This document shows, piece after piece, positions 63,239-64,000 of a DNA stretch of 64,000 bases. Positions within the stretch are counted from its first letter, which is position 1, and each line of letters starts with the position of its first letter. The DNA comes from Chrysomallon squamiferum (Eukaryota; Mollusca; Gastropoda; Neomphalida; Peltospiridae). Both the position numbers and the translations under genes were made by a program. The notes under the pieces were generated by a model. It did no database searches. It saw nothing but the letters and a program-made list of their open reading frames with translations, and was not told the origin of the DNA. The stretch spans positions 627,217-691,216 of the forward strand of contig CM022677.1 in the NCBI GenBank assembly GCA_012295275.1. Reading direction: 5' to 3'.

Positions 63239-63893
63239 TTAAAGTTTGTGTTTTGTGTTCAGAATGTAATTTGTTACTGCAGCGAGGACTAACTGTCTGT
63301 CTTTCATGTTTGGTGCCAGGATGTGTTGGAGCGTGAACTCGATTTTTAGTTCCTCCAATGTATTGAGTAGTGCTTGTCTGTCCTTGGCAAAATTCTGACA
63401 GTGAAACAAGTAGTGTTTCATGGTTTCTGAGAGTCCACAACTGCAGTTGGGTGATGTGTTGATGTTATGTTTGTATCGAATTGCGTTTAGATTGGTTGAG
63501 TAACCAATTCTGGCTTTGGTGAGATTGTTGTTGTGTAGTTTGTTGGCGAGTGTGATTTTGGGTGTTTTGTCGAGTGGTTTGATGTTTAAGTTCCATTTGT
63601 TTTTGGTGGTGTTCCATTCGTTTTGCCATTGTTTGTCGTAATGTTTGGCAGCGATGGAGACAATTTCGTTTATTCCGTAATGTATGTCTGTGCAGATGTC
63701 TTCGTCTTTAATGCTGAGTGACTCTTTGGCGTAGTGGTCGGCAAGTTCGTTACCGATGATGCCGACGTGTGCTGGAAGCCACTCCATGGTTAGTTCTTTC
63801 TTGTTATGTTGTATGTCCTCGTGTAGTTGTTGTATTTTGCTGAGCAGGTCTGGTCTGCTGGAACTTCCGGACTGTATTGAGATCACGGAACTT
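63239..63893 (-). pseudogene. LINE-C, RNase H C-terminus and ORF2 end (5'-truncated)
   Basis: Open for 215 codons: MISIQSGSSSRPDLL, MEWLPAHVGIIGNELADHYA (the last RNase H segment with His and Asp), then LTKARIGYSTNLNAIRYKH and a terminal Cys/His motif CSCGLSETMKHYLFHC. It ends KHKL and a stop near 63239, followed by an A/T run. The motif order is that of the I group. The 5' edge, at about 63893, lies at nearly the same protein point where LINE-A is cut, so related breakpoints or a preferred boundary are possible. No frameshift is seen. Confidence 0.75.
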
Positions 63894-64000
63894 TATTGTT
63901 GTTATTTACTTACCTGTTCGCCCCGCTCAGCACGCACTCGGCTCGGCGTACGGGAGGAAGGGAAATACCTTCGGGTTTGATCAGTCCGGAGTTGTTGTTG
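63894..64000. other. Unassigned GC-richer end of window
   Basis: About 45 % or more GC (cgctcagcacgcactcggct and following), clearly different from its surroundings. It may be the start of another repeat. No gene visible. Confidence 0.4.

Overview
The window looks like metazoan nuclear DNA, most probably from a lophotrochozoan and plausibly a mollusc. It is AT-rich and intron-bearing, dense in dinucleotide and trinucleotide microsatellites, and carries I/Jockey-type non-LTR retrotransposons, a hAT-type transposase remnant, a 5S rRNA copy and exons of an animal LigB-domain gene family. No operon-like or prokaryotic gene was seen. Two runs of exactly 200 N (20982-21181 and 48801-49000) look like fixed-size scaffold gaps, so the order and orientation of three contigs are inferred by an assembler rather than read.

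Layout. 1-7.2 kb: a decayed multi-copy transposon-like protein gene on the minus strand, a second copy of its first exon, and duplicated segments carrying one rearranged LigB exon. 7.2-15.1 kb and 21.2-28.2 kb: two arms of a large inverted repeat, about 1-2 % diverged where compared by eye, separated by 5.8 kb of microsatellite-rich DNA and the first gap. The arms hold LigB exon 3 (plus exon 4 on the right), a hAT-type MITE and a 43-bp VNTR. 28-33.6 kb: LigB exons 1 and 2 on the plus strand and local duplications. 34.4-40.5 kb: LINE-A, plus strand, with gag-like zinc knuckles, endonuclease, reverse transcriptase and RNase H, all frame-broken. 40.5-42.9 kb: three copies of a short core flanked by microsatellites, with a 5S rRNA copy on the minus strand. 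42.9-48.8 kb: a hAT transposase fragment whose end runs directly into a satellite of about 120 units of 46 bp, ending in the second gap. 49.0-50.7 kb: a GGGGAA repeat and a 33/30-bp minisatellite. 51.2-55.9 kb: LINE-B, minus strand, decayed. 56.8-63.2 kb: two further copies of the LigB-bearing segmental unit, minus strand. 63.2-63.9 kb: the 3' end of a third LINE.

The only host-gene signal is the LigB (class III extradiol dioxygenase-like) family. Four exon types with compatible splice phases can be recognised (exon 1 phase 2, exon 2 phase 1, exon 3 phase 0), but no complete gene is present: exons lie in the wrong order, on both strands and in several duplicated segments. The most striking structures are the satellite that starts inside transposase coding sequence, the inverted repeat centred near a scaffold gap, the shuffled LigB array, and a filled/empty site pair showing recent movement of a short retroposon.
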